Positions 1 to 8,057 are shown, counted from the first letter of the stretch. The stretch: DNA of 9,503 bases from Gammaproteobacteria bacterium (GCA_029880755.1 JAOUNW010000081.1:1-9503), one strand, 5' to 3'. Notes: a model not told the origin generated them from the letters alone. Numbers and translations: made by a program.

Positions 1-478
1 GCTTGCCAATCCAGCCAAGACCGCTTTTTTCGGCCAACGCCTTTTCCAGCACCGGTGCACTGTCGCAATAGACGCGATAGTGATGCTCCTTTACTGTTTC
101 AGAGATACGATCAGCCAGCGCCTGCAGGCGTTTGCGAACCAGCTTGTGGTAATCGCGGCCGAGAGCATAGCGGGAAATAAAACCGTGCTCCGGGTTTTCC
201 AGTTGCTGTACAGCCTCTTGGACTGATTCCTGCGGCCAGTAGTTCATACGAACGGAAATGACGCGCAGGGTGCCGGGTAATAATTCCTGCGGTCGACTGC
301 GTTTACTTCCATGATGTGCCATATAACTCATCGCACCGTGGTGGTTGTTGGTCAACCATTGCTGTAGATGTATTTCTGCCTCCGGCAGATGTGTGTCCGT
401 GATACCAACTCCCTGAAACCCAAGCTCCCAGGCCCAGGCACTTATTTGAGTGGCCAGAAAATCAACATTTATAGTCAT
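1..478 (-). CDS. queG: Epoxyqueuosine reductase QueG, N-terminal part (3' end outside window)
   Basis: QueG is a cobalamin- and iron-sulfur-dependent cytoplasmic enzyme that reduces epoxyqueuosine to queuosine, the last step in making the wobble base of tRNAs with GUN anticodons. I translated the minus strand by hand and read 159 codons before the edge. Recognisable family segments are RYALGRDYHK (residues 103-112) and DSAPVLEKALAEK followed by SGLGWIGK (139-159); Asp139 matches the conserved catalytic-pocket aspartate. The family is usually about 350-380 residues, so more than half is missing, including the ferredoxin-like cysteine clusters. The start is well fixed: the ATG at 478 is the first start after an in-frame TGA six codons upstream. 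No strong Shine-Dalgarno sequence precedes it. It is divergent from nnr, the usual gammaproteobacterial order. The fragment looks intact, and identity is close to certain. Confidence 0.95.
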   Translation of the reverse strand, partial: MTINVDFLATQISAWAWELGFQGVGITDTHLPEAEIHLQQWLTNNHHGAMSYMAHHGSKRSRPQELLPGTLRVISVRMNYWPQESVQEAVQQLENPEHGFISRYALGRDYHKLVRKRLQALADRISETVKEHHYRVYCDSAPVLEKALAEKSGLGWIGK

Positions 479-496
479 GGGCGATGTGATGTGTCA

Positions 497-526
497 TTGC
501 TTATGCGTAGGATATCACTCTATCAT
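497..526 (+). promoter_or_regulatory. Candidate promoter for nnr-tsaE-amiB
   Basis: The 78-bp gap between the divergent starts of queG and nnr contains TTGCTT (497-502) and TATCAT (521-526), 18 bp apart, on the plus strand. This would start transcription near 533, about 24 bases before the nnr ATG. The match is moderate (4/6 and 5/6 to sigma-70 boxes). On the minus strand TATGAT (527-522) overlaps the same bases and could serve queG, but I see no good -35 box for it. This is an inference from pattern only. Confidence 0.3.
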
Positions 527-556
527 ACTACTCTGATGAGACAGGAAGGCGTTACC

Positions 557-2053
557 ATGACATCGTTACCGGCAGCATTGTATTCGGCACAACAGACCCG
601 AGCGCTGGATCAATTGGCCATGGACAAATACCATATGCCCGGTATCCGGCTTATGGAGGCAGCGGGCGAGTTTGGGTATCGCGTCATGCGTTTTCGCTGG
701 CCCAGGGCCAGGAAAATTGCCGTTATCTGTGGACCCGGCAATAACGGTGGTGATGGCTATGTGCTGGCACGTTTGGCGCAGGAGATGGGGCTGAATGTGA
801 CAGCGTTGCATATTAATGATCCTAACAAACTCAAGGGCGATGCCCAGTTGGCATACAAGGCATTCGTTCTGGCGAAAGGTCAATCATTGTCCTTTACTCG
901 GCAGAACCTGGCGAGTGCCGAAATTATTGTGGACGCCTTGTTTGGTACCGGGCTGGAGCGGGATATCGCAGATCAATGGTTTGATTGTGTGCACGCCATT
1001 AATGAAACCCATTGCCCGGTATTGACGCTCGATATACCTTCAGGTCTGCACGCAGACAGTGGGCATATATTGGGAAATGCGGTACGAGCGTCTGTGACCG
1101 TGAGTTTCGTCGGGCTCAATGTGGGTCTGTTTCTCGGGCAGGGTCCGACGTTGTCCGGCGAAGTCTATTTTTCTGATTTGGATATTCCTGCGGAGGCTGC
1201 CAGTTCCATTTCACCGGTAGCAGAGCGTGTTACCCAACATTCTTTGGCCGGCTTATTAAAGTCCAGGGCCCGGGATACTCACAAACGCGACTACGGACAG
1301 GTGTTGGTTATTGGCGGTGCGCCGGGAATGTCAGGCGCTGCGATCATGAGCGCCCTGGGAGCATATCGTAGCGGTGCCGGACTGGTGAAAGTCGCCACCC
1401 ATCCCGCGCATTCTCCATGTCTTGGTGATTCCTATCCAGAGTTAATGATCCAGGCCGTTGACCGTGGAAAGGAATTGCGGGCATTGATGGCCGCCAGTGA
1501 TGTGGTAGCACTGGGCCCGGGACTTGGACAGGACAAGTGGGCGCAAGCACTGTTTGCGACAGCGATGGAAACCTCGTTACCCATGGTGGTAGATGCCGAT
1601 GGACTGAATTTGTTGGCGCTAAATTCAGCGCGACGGCAAAACTGGATTCTCACACCCCACCCGGGAGAGGCTGCGCGACTTCTGGGTATAGCGACACGCG
1701 ACGTGCAAAGCGACAGACTGGCCGCCGTTAAAGCCATAGCGAAACAATACGGAGGTGTTTGTGTGTTAAAAGGCGCCAATACATTGATCGCCTCTTCGGA
1801 AAAAACAGTTATCGGGTTGTGCGATAGCGGAAATCCGGGCATGGCCAGCGCAGGCATGGGAGATGTGCTTACCGGCGTCATTGCGGGGTTACTGGCGCAG
1901 GGATTATCGCTGGATGCGGCAGGGAGACTGAGTGTTTGGGCGCACGCCAGCGCTGGCGATGTTGTTCGCCAGCGGTTGGGTGAGCAGGGTTTGATGGCAA
2001 CGGACGTGTTATCAGAACTATCAGGACAGCTTGCACTGACAGGGGTGTTATGA
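557..2053 (+). CDS. nnr: Bifunctional NAD(P)H-hydrate repair enzyme Nnr (epimerase + ADP-dependent dehydratase)
   Basis: This cytoplasmic repair enzyme (old name YjeF) has two domains. The N-terminal domain epimerises R- and S-NAD(P)H hydrates, and the C-terminal domain dehydrates the S form back to NAD(P)H using ADP. The epimerase half (about 1-220 of 498) shows GPGNNGGDGYVLAR (59-72), DALFGTGLERDI (126-137) and LDIPSGLHADSG (158-169). The dehydratase half (about 228-495) shows HKRDYGQVLVIGG (242-254), TPHPGEAARLL (366-376) and the glycine-rich NPGMASAGMGDVLTG (426-440). Length is normal for the bifunctional form. The open frame extends back to 368, but those codons overlap queG on the other strand and look non-coding. 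I choose ATG 557 because AGGAAGG (543-549) lies 7 bases upstream and the family N-terminus begins there. It overlaps tsaE by 4 bp, so the two are almost certainly co-transcribed and translationally coupled. Confidence 0.97.
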   Translation: MTSLPAALYSAQQTRALDQLAMDKYHMPGIRLMEAAGEFGYRVMRFRWPRARKIAVICGPGNNGGDGYVLARLAQEMGLNVTALHINDPNKLKGDAQLAYKAFVLAKGQSLSFTRQNLASAEIIVDALFGTGLERDIADQWFDCVHAINETHCPVLTLDIPSGLHADSGHILGNAVRASVTVSFVGLNVGLFLGQGPTLSGEVYFSDLDIPAEAASSISPVAERVTQHSLAGLLKSRARDTHKRDYGQVLVIGGAPGMSGAAIMSALGAYRSGAGLVKVATHPAHSPCLGDSYPELMIQAVDRGKELRALMAASDVVALGPGLGQDKWAQALFATAMETSLPMVVDADGLNLLALNSARRQNWILTPHPGEAARLLGIATRDVQSDRLAAVKAIAKQYGGVCVLKGANTLIASSEKTVIGLCDSGNPGMASAGMGDVLTGVIAGLLAQGLSLDAAGRLSVWAHASAGDVVRQRLGEQGLMATDVLSELSGQLALTGVL

Positions 2054-2505
2054 ACGTTGAGCAGAAGGTCGCCAGCGACTCTGATATGGTAAAACTTGGA
2101 GAGAAGCTATCGAACGCAATTAATACGGTGCAGATTGTTTTTCTGAAAGGGGACCTGGGCGCCGGGAAAACCACGCTGGTGCGCGGTATTCTCCGAGGGC
2201 TGGGGTATCATGATTCTGTCAAAAGCCCAACTTTTTCCCTTCATGAGCAATATGTTTTTGGCGGGCTTACCGTACATCATTTCGATCTCTATCGTCTACA
2301 GGAGCCCGAAGAACTGGAGTATCTTGGATTTCGTGATCTGCTCAGACCCGGTAACGTCTTTCTGATAGAGTGGCCGGAGCGAGCGCAGGCAATTTTGCCA
2401 GATCCAGATATTGAGATTATAATTACCAAGGAAACCACAGGACGCCGTGTGAATTTTATCGCTAATCCTAAAACAGGCCACGCCTTGGTAGACAGTTTAC
2501 AATGA
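2050..2505 (+). CDS. tsaE: tRNA threonylcarbamoyladenosine biosynthesis ATPase TsaE
   Basis: TsaE (YjeE) is a small P-loop ATPase that works with TsaB and TsaD to place t6A at position 37 of ANN-decoding tRNAs; it is usually essential in bacteria. The 151-residue product shows the Walker A loop GDLGAGKTT (34-42), the switch-like SPTFSL (59-64), HFDLYRL (77-83) with the conserved acidic residue Asp79, and IEWPER (106-111) with the conserved Glu107-Trp108 pair. Length and motif spacing are typical of the family. The ATG at 2050 overlaps the nnr TGA (ATGA), with a purine run AGGGG at 2041-2045 upstream. The stop overlaps the amiB start in the same way, so it is the middle gene of a coupled operon. 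Partners tsaB and tsaD are not in the window. Confidence 0.96.
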   Translation: MNVEQKVASDSDMVKLGEKLSNAINTVQIVFLKGDLGAGKTTLVRGILRGLGYHDSVKSPTFSLHEQYVFGGLTVHHFDLYRLQEPEELEYLGFRDLLRPGNVFLIEWPERAQAILPDPDIEIIITKETTGRRVNFIANPKTGHALVDSLQ

Positions 2506-3851
2506 TAACTGTCCGTCATCATATTCTCTCCCTGATTCTTCTTGCAGCGTGCTTGTCTGTATCCTCAGCTCAGGCGGAGCAGGTTGTCGTCACTGATTTG
2601 CGCAGCTATCAGGCCCCGGATAACTTAAGACTGGTGTTCGATGTCAGCGGCCCGGTGGAGCATCGTCTGTTCACATTGGAAAACCCCAAACGTATCGTAA
2701 TCGATATCGATAATGCCCGCCTGAAGCAAGTTTTGCCCCCGTTGTCTAGCGAAGCCACCATGGTTAACAATATCCGTAGCAGTCCCTATAAAAAAACCGG
2801 TCTGCGGGTAGTGCTTGATCTGAAACAGGCAGTGCGCCCCAAGACCTTTGTATTGGGTCCTGCAGGTCAATATGGTCATCGTCTGGTAGTGGACTTATAT
2901 GATGATGCCCAGACGGAACCAGTGATTGTTAGCAAAAGCCATGAGCCCGAACGACAGGAGTGGGTGATCGCCATCGATGCCGGCCACGGTGGTGAAGATC
3001 CGGGAGCCATTGGCCGTCGCTATCGCACCAAGGAAAAAGATGTTGTGTTGGCAATTGCCAGGGAATTGGAGCGTTTGATTAAAGCGCAACCGGACATGCG
3101 TCCTCTGATGGTGCGCCGCAGCGATTATTATGTCGGATTGAAGCAGCGCCCGCTGATCGCCAGAAAAGCGGGCGCCGATATTTTTATATCTATTCATGCC
3201 GACGCGGTGCCTGGGCGTCGTGCCAGTGGTTCCTCGGTGTACGCATTGACGGAACGCGGCGCCAGTGACCGTATGGCGAAGTATTTGGAGGCGAGCGAGA
3301 ATGCCGCTGATAGTCTTGGCGGTGTTTATGCTGATTCAGCCGAATACAGTGATCCAACGCTCAAGAAAGTCCTGTTTGATTTATCAGAAACCGCCAGCAT
3401 TGGTTTCAGCCTGGATCTGGGTGCAGATATCTTGAAAGAACTGGGACGCATCGGTCCGGTGCATCGCAAATCGGTGGGGCAAGCGGGGTTTGCGGTATTG
3501 AAGTCACCTATCGGCGACGTGCCCTCCGTATTAGTGGAGACTGCTTTTATTTCTAACCCGACGGAAGAGAAGAAATTACGCAGTAAAACTTATCAGAGGG
3601 CTATGGCTAAAGGTATTCTCAACGGCATAAAGCGTTTTTTTGACAGGAAGGAACTTAAGCCGCGGGTAAGATCGATGCAGGCAAAACAGGGTGCCACCGC
3701 AACAGAAAAACCACGGCATCATATTGTCAGACGTGGTGAATCTTTAACCAGTATTGCCAGAAAATACAATATCGCGGTAGACACTCTTCGGTTTGCCAAC
3801 AATATTCACGGGAATAATTTGTTAGCGGGAAGCAAGCTGTTAATACCCTGA
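2502..3851 (+). CDS. amiB: N-acetylmuramoyl-L-alanine amidase AmiB (AMIN + Amidase_3 + LysM)
   Basis: This exported zinc amidase cleaves the peptide from N-acetylmuramic acid and splits septal peptidoglycan during daughter-cell separation. Of 449 residues, 1-25 form an export signal (positive/histidine n-region, hydrophobic 8-18, likely cleavage AQA|EQ after 25). An AMIN septal-targeting domain covers about 28-132, the Amidase_3 catalytic domain about 153-380, and a peptidoglycan-binding LysM about 406-449. Probable zinc ligands are His162 (DAGHGG), Glu178 (TKEKD) and His232 (SIHAD); Glu346 (VETAFISN) is the catalytic glutamate. The insert at about 270-318 matches the autoinhibitory helix region of division amidases, which are switched on by LytM activators such as EnvC or NlpD. 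The LysM tail is present in many Pseudomonas-type AmiB proteins and absent from the E. coli AmiC type. The start overlaps tsaE by 4 bp. Instead of mutL, a transporter gene follows. Confidence 0.95.
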   Translation: MITVRHHILSLILLAACLSVSSAQAEQVVVTDLRSYQAPDNLRLVFDVSGPVEHRLFTLENPKRIVIDIDNARLKQVLPPLSSEATMVNNIRSSPYKKTGLRVVLDLKQAVRPKTFVLGPAGQYGHRLVVDLYDDAQTEPVIVSKSHEPERQEWVIAIDAGHGGEDPGAIGRRYRTKEKDVVLAIARELERLIKAQPDMRPLMVRRSDYYVGLKQRPLIARKAGADIFISIHADAVPGRRASGSSVYALTERGASDRMAKYLEASENAADSLGGVYADSAEYSDPTLKKVLFDLSETASIGFSLDLGADILKELGRIGPVHRKSVGQAGFAVLKSPIGDVPSVLVETAFISNPTEEKKLRSKTYQRAMAKGILNGIKRFFDRKELKPRVRSMQAKQGATATEKPRHHIVRRGESLTSIARKYNIAVDTLRFANNIHGNNLLAGSKLLIP

Positions 3852-3924
3852 TTCCGTCAGGCCGGCCTTTATTTTGTTACCAGAGAATCCTAGAAACCTA
3901 TTTACAAAATACTGGATGAATTAA

Positions 3925-5295
3925 ATGACGCAACACAGAAAATCAATTCATGGAGAATGGTCTTCACGGCTGGCATTTATTCTTGCTGCCACCGGGTCGG
4001 CGGTTGGTTTAGGTAATATCTGGAAGTTTCCTTACATCACAGGGGAAAACGGAGGTGGTGCCTTCGTATTGGTCTATCTTTTGTGCATCGCCTTGATCGG
4101 GATTCCTATTATGATGGCGGAAATACTTCTGGGTCGGCGCGGTCGCCAGAGCCCGATTAACACCATGGAGAGTTTGGCGGAGGAGGCCGGTAGGACACCG
4201 CATTGGCGTTTGCTGGGCTGGGCAGGCGTGCTCGGCGGTTTTTTGATCTTGTCTTATTACAGTGTCATTGCTGGCTGGGCGCTGGCATACGTCGTTCAAA
4301 CCGCCGACGGCCTGTTTACCGGCGCCTCGGCGGAACGAGTCAAAACAATTTTTGATGATCTCGTCACCAACCCGGGGCGGCTGTTATTCTGGCACACCTT
4401 GTTTATGACAATGACTATGACAGTGGTTGCCCGTGGTGTGCAAAGTGGCCTGGAACAAGCGGTCAGATTTTTAATGCCGACGCTGTTCGTGTTACTGGTT
4501 ATTCTTGTCGGTTACTCAATGAATACCGGCGCCTTTGCGCAGGGACTGGATTTCCTTTTTACCCCGGATTTTCATCGGCTGTCATGGAACAGCGTGTTAA
4601 TTGCCATGGGGCATGCCTTTTTCACTTTAAGTCTGGGAATGGGCGCCATTATGGTTTATGGCTCTTATTTGCCGAAAGACGCTTCTATTACCCAGGCATC
4701 ATTTTATATAGCAGGTGCCGATACACTGGTGGCGTTAATGGCGGGTATGGTGATTTTTCCCATCGTCTTTTCCAATAATCTGGAACCGGGTGCCGGACCG
4801 GGTCTTATATTTCAAACCCTGCCTATCGCCTTCGGTCAAATGTGGGGCGGCGCCTTTTTTGGCACGTTGTTCTTTGTTCTGCTGGTGTTTGCTGCCTGGA
4901 CGTCCTCGATTTCATTAATTGAGCCCGCTGTCGCATGGCTGGTGGAAAATCATAGTGTGTCACGGGTTAAGGCTTCCGTGGTGTCGGGGTTTGTTACCTG
5001 GCTGGTGGGGGTGGGAACCGTTCTGTCGTTTAATAAATGGTCTGAAGTAACGTTTTTTGGGAAGACATTTTTTGACCTGCTGGACTATATAACGGCTAAC
5101 ATCATGTTGCCACTGGGCGGGCTGGCTATCGCCATTTTTGTCGCATGGCTGATGAAAAAGAGAACTGCCCGGGAAGAACTGGCACTACCAAAGGGCCCGG
5201 GTTACTCGTTGTGGTATTTCCTGATTCGGTACGTGTCGCCGGCGGCAGTGCTTATCGTGTTTCTCAACGTAATCGGTGTGTTTAAGCTGGGCTAA
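3925..5295 (+). CDS. Sodium-dependent transporter, NSS/SNF (LeuT-like, SLC6) family
   Basis: This is an inner-membrane symporter that uses the sodium gradient to import a small amino-acid-like or amine solute; the substrate cannot be read from sequence. The 456 residues form about 11 hydrophobic segments, as in the 11-helix bacterial members Tyt1 and MhsT. Family marks are GSAVGLGNIWKFPY in TM1 (24-37, Asn31 equivalent to LeuT Asn27), Tyr112 in TM3 (LeuT Tyr108), AFFTLSLGMGA in TM6 (231-241), TM8 AAWTSSIS (323-330, with Ala323, Thr326 and Ser327 as the sodium-2 site) and Asp387 in TM10 as the outer-gate acid. Asp266 in TM7 may be the acidic residue that replaces chloride in bacterial members. 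His9 stands where LeuT has gate Arg5, and Lys34 where LeuT has Arg30. ATG 3925 has only a weak Shine-Dalgarno (TGGATGA, 3913-3919). It lies 73 bp after amiB with no convincing terminator between, so readthrough is possible. Its stop interlocks with that of glnD. Confidence 0.93.
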   Translation: MTQHRKSIHGEWSSRLAFILAATGSAVGLGNIWKFPYITGENGGGAFVLVYLLCIALIGIPIMMAEILLGRRGRQSPINTMESLAEEAGRTPHWRLLGWAGVLGGFLILSYYSVIAGWALAYVVQTADGLFTGASAERVKTIFDDLVTNPGRLLFWHTLFMTMTMTVVARGVQSGLEQAVRFLMPTLFVLLVILVGYSMNTGAFAQGLDFLFTPDFHRLSWNSVLIAMGHAFFTLSLGMGAIMVYGSYLPKDASITQASFYIAGADTLVALMAGMVIFPIVFSNNLEPGAGPGLIFQTLPIAFGQMWGGAFFGTLFFVLLVFAAWTSSISLIEPAVAWLVENHSVSRVKASVVSGFVTWLVGVGTVLSFNKWSEVTFFGKTFFDLLDYITANIMLPLGGLAIAIFVAWLMKKRTAREELALPKGPGYSLWYFLIRYVSPAAVLIVFLNVIGVFKLG

Positions 5296-7973
5296 AAATT
5301 GACCTGTCTTACCGCTTCCTGGTCTGATTGCAGGCGGGCATGAATCAAATTTCGCAGTTCATCCAGACTCTGCTCGTCAGTGATGGGTTGATCATTCTGG
5401 TCGGTGATAAAAAAGATATCCTCAGCACGTTCACCAAAAGTAGAAATTTTGGCACCCACTAATTTCATTTTGCATAGGTAAAGTGCCGACGTAACTTCAT
5501 ACAGTAACCCGGGCATATCCTGGGCGATAACCTCCATGAGCGTCATCTGCCTGTTGGGTGACTTGCTAAAACTGACTTTGGTGGCAATGGGGAAGTGTTT
5601 GAGCTGTCGGGAAAGACGTCTGGGCTGCGCGCGTGTTACCAGAGTCGTCGATAGCAGTTCTCTTCGAAAGGTGTTTTCCAGATTCTCCAGGACTTTGCCG
5701 TTCTTGATAGGCTCACCGTTCGTGTCCAGCACTACAAATGTCGTCAACATAAATCCCTGTTGCGACGAATTAATTCTGGCATCGACAATAGAGAGGTTGT
5801 TTCGATCGAAGGCGCCTGTGAGTTTAACCAGTACATCTGATTTGCTAGGTAAATAGAAAAGAAATTCATTACCGCCAATCTCAGGGTTAAAGCGGGTAGC
5901 GACAATTGGCAATTCCGCTGCGGAACTCGTTATGATTGTTCTTGCATGCCATGCAAGACTATTGGGTTCGTAACCCAGAAAGTAGCTGTTGTCCATGCTG
6001 CGCCAAAAACGGTCGATCAGTATATTTTGCTGACTGTTCAGTTCGAGCAGCTCCATAGCACCATGCTTTCTTTGTGCCAGGTGATCATCCATATTGATCT
6101 CGGCCTTGATGCCACGGGCGAATACGCGCGAGGCCTGCTGATACAGTTGCAACAGTAGATGACCTTTCCAGTCGTTCCAGATTTTTGGGCTGGTTCCACG
6201 CATATCTGCAACAGTTAATAGATACAAATTATCCAGATGCTCCTGATCTCCCACTTTTTGGGAAAATTCATTGACGACATTAGGATCGGAGATATCCTGG
6301 TGCTGGGAGGTCCAGGACATTAATAAATGATTTTTTACAAGCCATGATATCAGGTAGGTATCATAGTCGCTTAACTTGTGTAACTGGCAAAACTCTGTTA
6401 CATCGGTTGCACCCAGTTCAGAGTGGTCGCCGCCACGGCCTTTGGCTATGTCATGAAACAGGCCGGCCAGATACAGACGTTCTGGTTTGAGAAGATGCTG
6501 CATTATCGAGCTGGCAAGTGGTAGCTCCTTCCTGTACTCGGGTACTGTTAGCCGTCTTATGTTGCGCACAACAAACAAAGAGTGTTCATCCACTGTATAA
6601 ACGTGAAACAGATCGTGTTGCATTTGTCCTACGACATTACCAAATGTCGGGATATAGGCAGCCAGGACGCCGTAGGAATTCATGCGCCTGAGTGCTTGAG
6701 TGACACCACGTGGTTGTCGAATGATATCCATGAATAACTGACAGTGAGCTTCCTTGTTTCTGAACTTGTGATCAATTTTCGATAAACTAGCTCGCAATAG
6801 ACGGATAGTCTGGGCTCGCACACCTTTTAGTCTGGGGTTTTTCTCCAGAGTCAAAAACATCTCCAGTATTGATTCCGGGTGTTTGCTGAAAACACTGTCA
6901 TCATTAACCGCCAGATAGTCCCCTACGCTATGAAAACGATTGTTAAGTGATTTCTTTCTCAACCTGTTGATTGAGAGTATGGTTTCATCAAAGTGCTGAA
7001 GTAGAATTTCATTTAATACGGAAAGTTCTTTGACGGTTCGATAGTAGTGCTTCATGAATTGTTCCACCGCCAGACCATTTTTATTGTCAGTATATCCAAA
7101 ATGATTTGCCAGCATACGCTGGTGATCAAACAGCAAACGATCCTCTCTTCTGTCTGCAAGATAGTGCAGGCTATTACGAACTGACCATAAAAAATTTCGT
7201 CCTTCGATTAATGTTTTATATTCCAGTTTACTGAGAAAGCCATGATCTACGAGGGAGCGAAGAGTATTGGCGCGAAAATGTCGTTGCGTGACCCAGAGAA
7301 TCATTTGAATGTCACGCAACCCCCCGGGACCCTCTTTTATGTTGGGTTCCAGGTTATAGGCGGTATCACCATAACGGGCATGGCGCTCATGTTGCTCTGC
7401 AAGTTTCGCTTGGAAAAACTTTTTGCTGGGCCAGAGTTTTGGTGCGTCAGTCTGTTTTCTCATTTGGGAAAAAAGAGTTTCGCTGCCAATGAGTAATCGG
7501 GACTCCATTAAATTGGTCGCCACGGTGATATCGTTCTTGGCTTCCCTGGCGCATTCGCGAAGCGTGCGCGTGCTGTGTCCTACTTCAAGGCCCATATCCC
7601 AGAGAAACTGAATAAAAGTCTCTGTGAATTTGGAGAGATCTGGCGTGAATTCTTCTGCGAGAATCATTAGATCAATATCGGAAGCGGGGTGCAGTTCCGC
7701 GCGCCCATAGCCACCCACTGCAATCAGTGTAATTGGAAGGGGGCTGCTTAGTCTTGTAATGTGGTATTTCCAGGCTCGGATAACCAATTTGTCGATGAGC
7801 CAGGCATGCAAGGAGACCGTTGTTTCAGGGTTACCGTTATTAAAGTGGTCTGCTCTTATTTTATGACGGCCGTGTTCCAATGCGCTCTGGAAGCAGAACA
7901 GTGGTTTGCTTTCCTGTGACAGCAGCCGCTCAAACGCGGTGTCATTAAAAACGTCTTTTTTGTGTAAAGACAT
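5292..7973 (-). CDS. glnD: Bifunctional PII uridylyltransferase / uridylyl-removing enzyme GlnD
   Basis: GlnD is the cytoplasmic glutamine sensor of the nitrogen regulation cascade. It uridylylates PII proteins (GlnB/GlnK) when glutamine is low and removes UMP when it is high, thereby setting glutamine synthetase adenylylation and NtrBC activity. The 893 residues match the usual length (890 in E. coli). Domains in order are a nucleotidyltransferase with GGYGR (87-91) and metal-binding Asp99 and Asp101; the conserved SYN-like segment YNLEPNIKEGPGGLRDI (206-222); an HD hydrolase domain with VDEH (461-464), LFHDIAKGRGGDH (505-517) and the His507-Asp508 pair; and two C-terminal ACT domains for glutamine sensing (about 703-775 and 811-885). 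All key residues are present. The start at 7973 has no visible Shine-Dalgarno, and a 9-residue mini-ORF ends 2 bases before it. It follows map on the same strand across an 84-97 bp gap, as in E. coli. Confidence 0.97.
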   Translation of the reverse strand: MSLHKKDVFNDTAFERLLSQESKPLFCFQSALEHGRHKIRADHFNNGNPETTVSLHAWLIDKLVIRAWKYHITRLSSPLPITLIAVGGYGRAELHPASDIDLMILAEEFTPDLSKFTETFIQFLWDMGLEVGHSTRTLRECAREAKNDITVATNLMESRLLIGSETLFSQMRKQTDAPKLWPSKKFFQAKLAEQHERHARYGDTAYNLEPNIKEGPGGLRDIQMILWVTQRHFRANTLRSLVDHGFLSKLEYKTLIEGRNFLWSVRNSLHYLADRREDRLLFDHQRMLANHFGYTDNKNGLAVEQFMKHYYRTVKELSVLNEILLQHFDETILSINRLRKKSLNNRFHSVGDYLAVNDDSVFSKHPESILEMFLTLEKNPRLKGVRAQTIRLLRASLSKIDHKFRNKEAHCQLFMDIIRQPRGVTQALRRMNSYGVLAAYIPTFGNVVGQMQHDLFHVYTVDEHSLFVVRNIRRLTVPEYRKELPLASSIMQHLLKPERLYLAGLFHDIAKGRGGDHSELGATDVTEFCQLHKLSDYDTYLISWLVKNHLLMSWTSQHQDISDPNVVNEFSQKVGDQEHLDNLYLLTVADMRGTSPKIWNDWKGHLLLQLYQQASRVFARGIKAEINMDDHLAQRKHGAMELLELNSQQNILIDRFWRSMDNSYFLGYEPNSLAWHARTIITSSAAELPIVATRFNPEIGGNEFLFYLPSKSDVLVKLTGAFDRNNLSIVDARINSSQQGFMLTTFVVLDTNGEPIKNGKVLENLENTFRRELLSTTLVTRAQPRRLSRQLKHFPIATKVSFSKSPNRQMTLMEVIAQDMPGLLYEVTSALYLCKMKLVGAKISTFGERAEDIFFITDQNDQPITDEQSLDELRNLIHARLQSDQEAVRQVNF

Positions 7974-7975
7974 CG

Positions 7976-8005
7976 TTAGATCGAGTTAGGTCTGGATTGA
8001 CACAT
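7976..8005 (-). CDS. Possible mini-ORF (MCQSRPNSI) immediately upstream of glnD
   Basis: On the minus strand an ATG at 8005 opens nine codons (Met-Cys-Gln-Ser-Arg-Pro-Asn-Ser-Ile) ending in TAA at 7978-7976, followed by CG and the glnD ATG (TAACGATG). A purine run AAAAGAAG (8015-8008) lies only 2 bases before the mini-ORF ATG, closer than an efficient Shine-Dalgarno. glnD itself has no purine-rich site, so termination-reinitiation from this mini-ORF could supply its ribosomes. The peptide has no recognised relatives or biased composition, and an ORF this short arises easily by chance. It is recorded as a candidate only. Confidence 0.2.
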   Translation of the reverse strand: MCQSRPNSI

Positions 8006-8057
8006 ATCTTCTTTTAAAGTGTAGACGCGTTTATTGAAAGGCCTGTCGTTGCGGCCA

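Noticed and set aside
368..556. 63-codon N-terminal extension of the nnr reading frame
   Set aside because: It overlaps the start of queG on the opposite strand, has no family similarity, and a good Shine-Dalgarno precedes the ATG at 557 where the conserved protein begins.
1432..1881. 149-codon open frame antisense to nnr
   Set aside because: It lies wholly inside the strongly supported nnr coding region, shows no recognisable domain and has a low-complexity Ser/Pro/Ala-rich look typical of antisense shadows.
3859..3875. 10-base palindrome AGGCCGGCCT followed by a T-rich stretch, as an amiB terminator
   Set aside because: A perfect palindrome without a spacer can form only about 3 bp around a 4-base loop, too weak for an intrinsic terminator.
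3874..3904. TTGTTA ... TATTTA as a promoter for the transporter gene
   Set aside because: The spacer is 19 bp and the -10 match is poor, so it was not listed, though a weak promoter here cannot be excluded.
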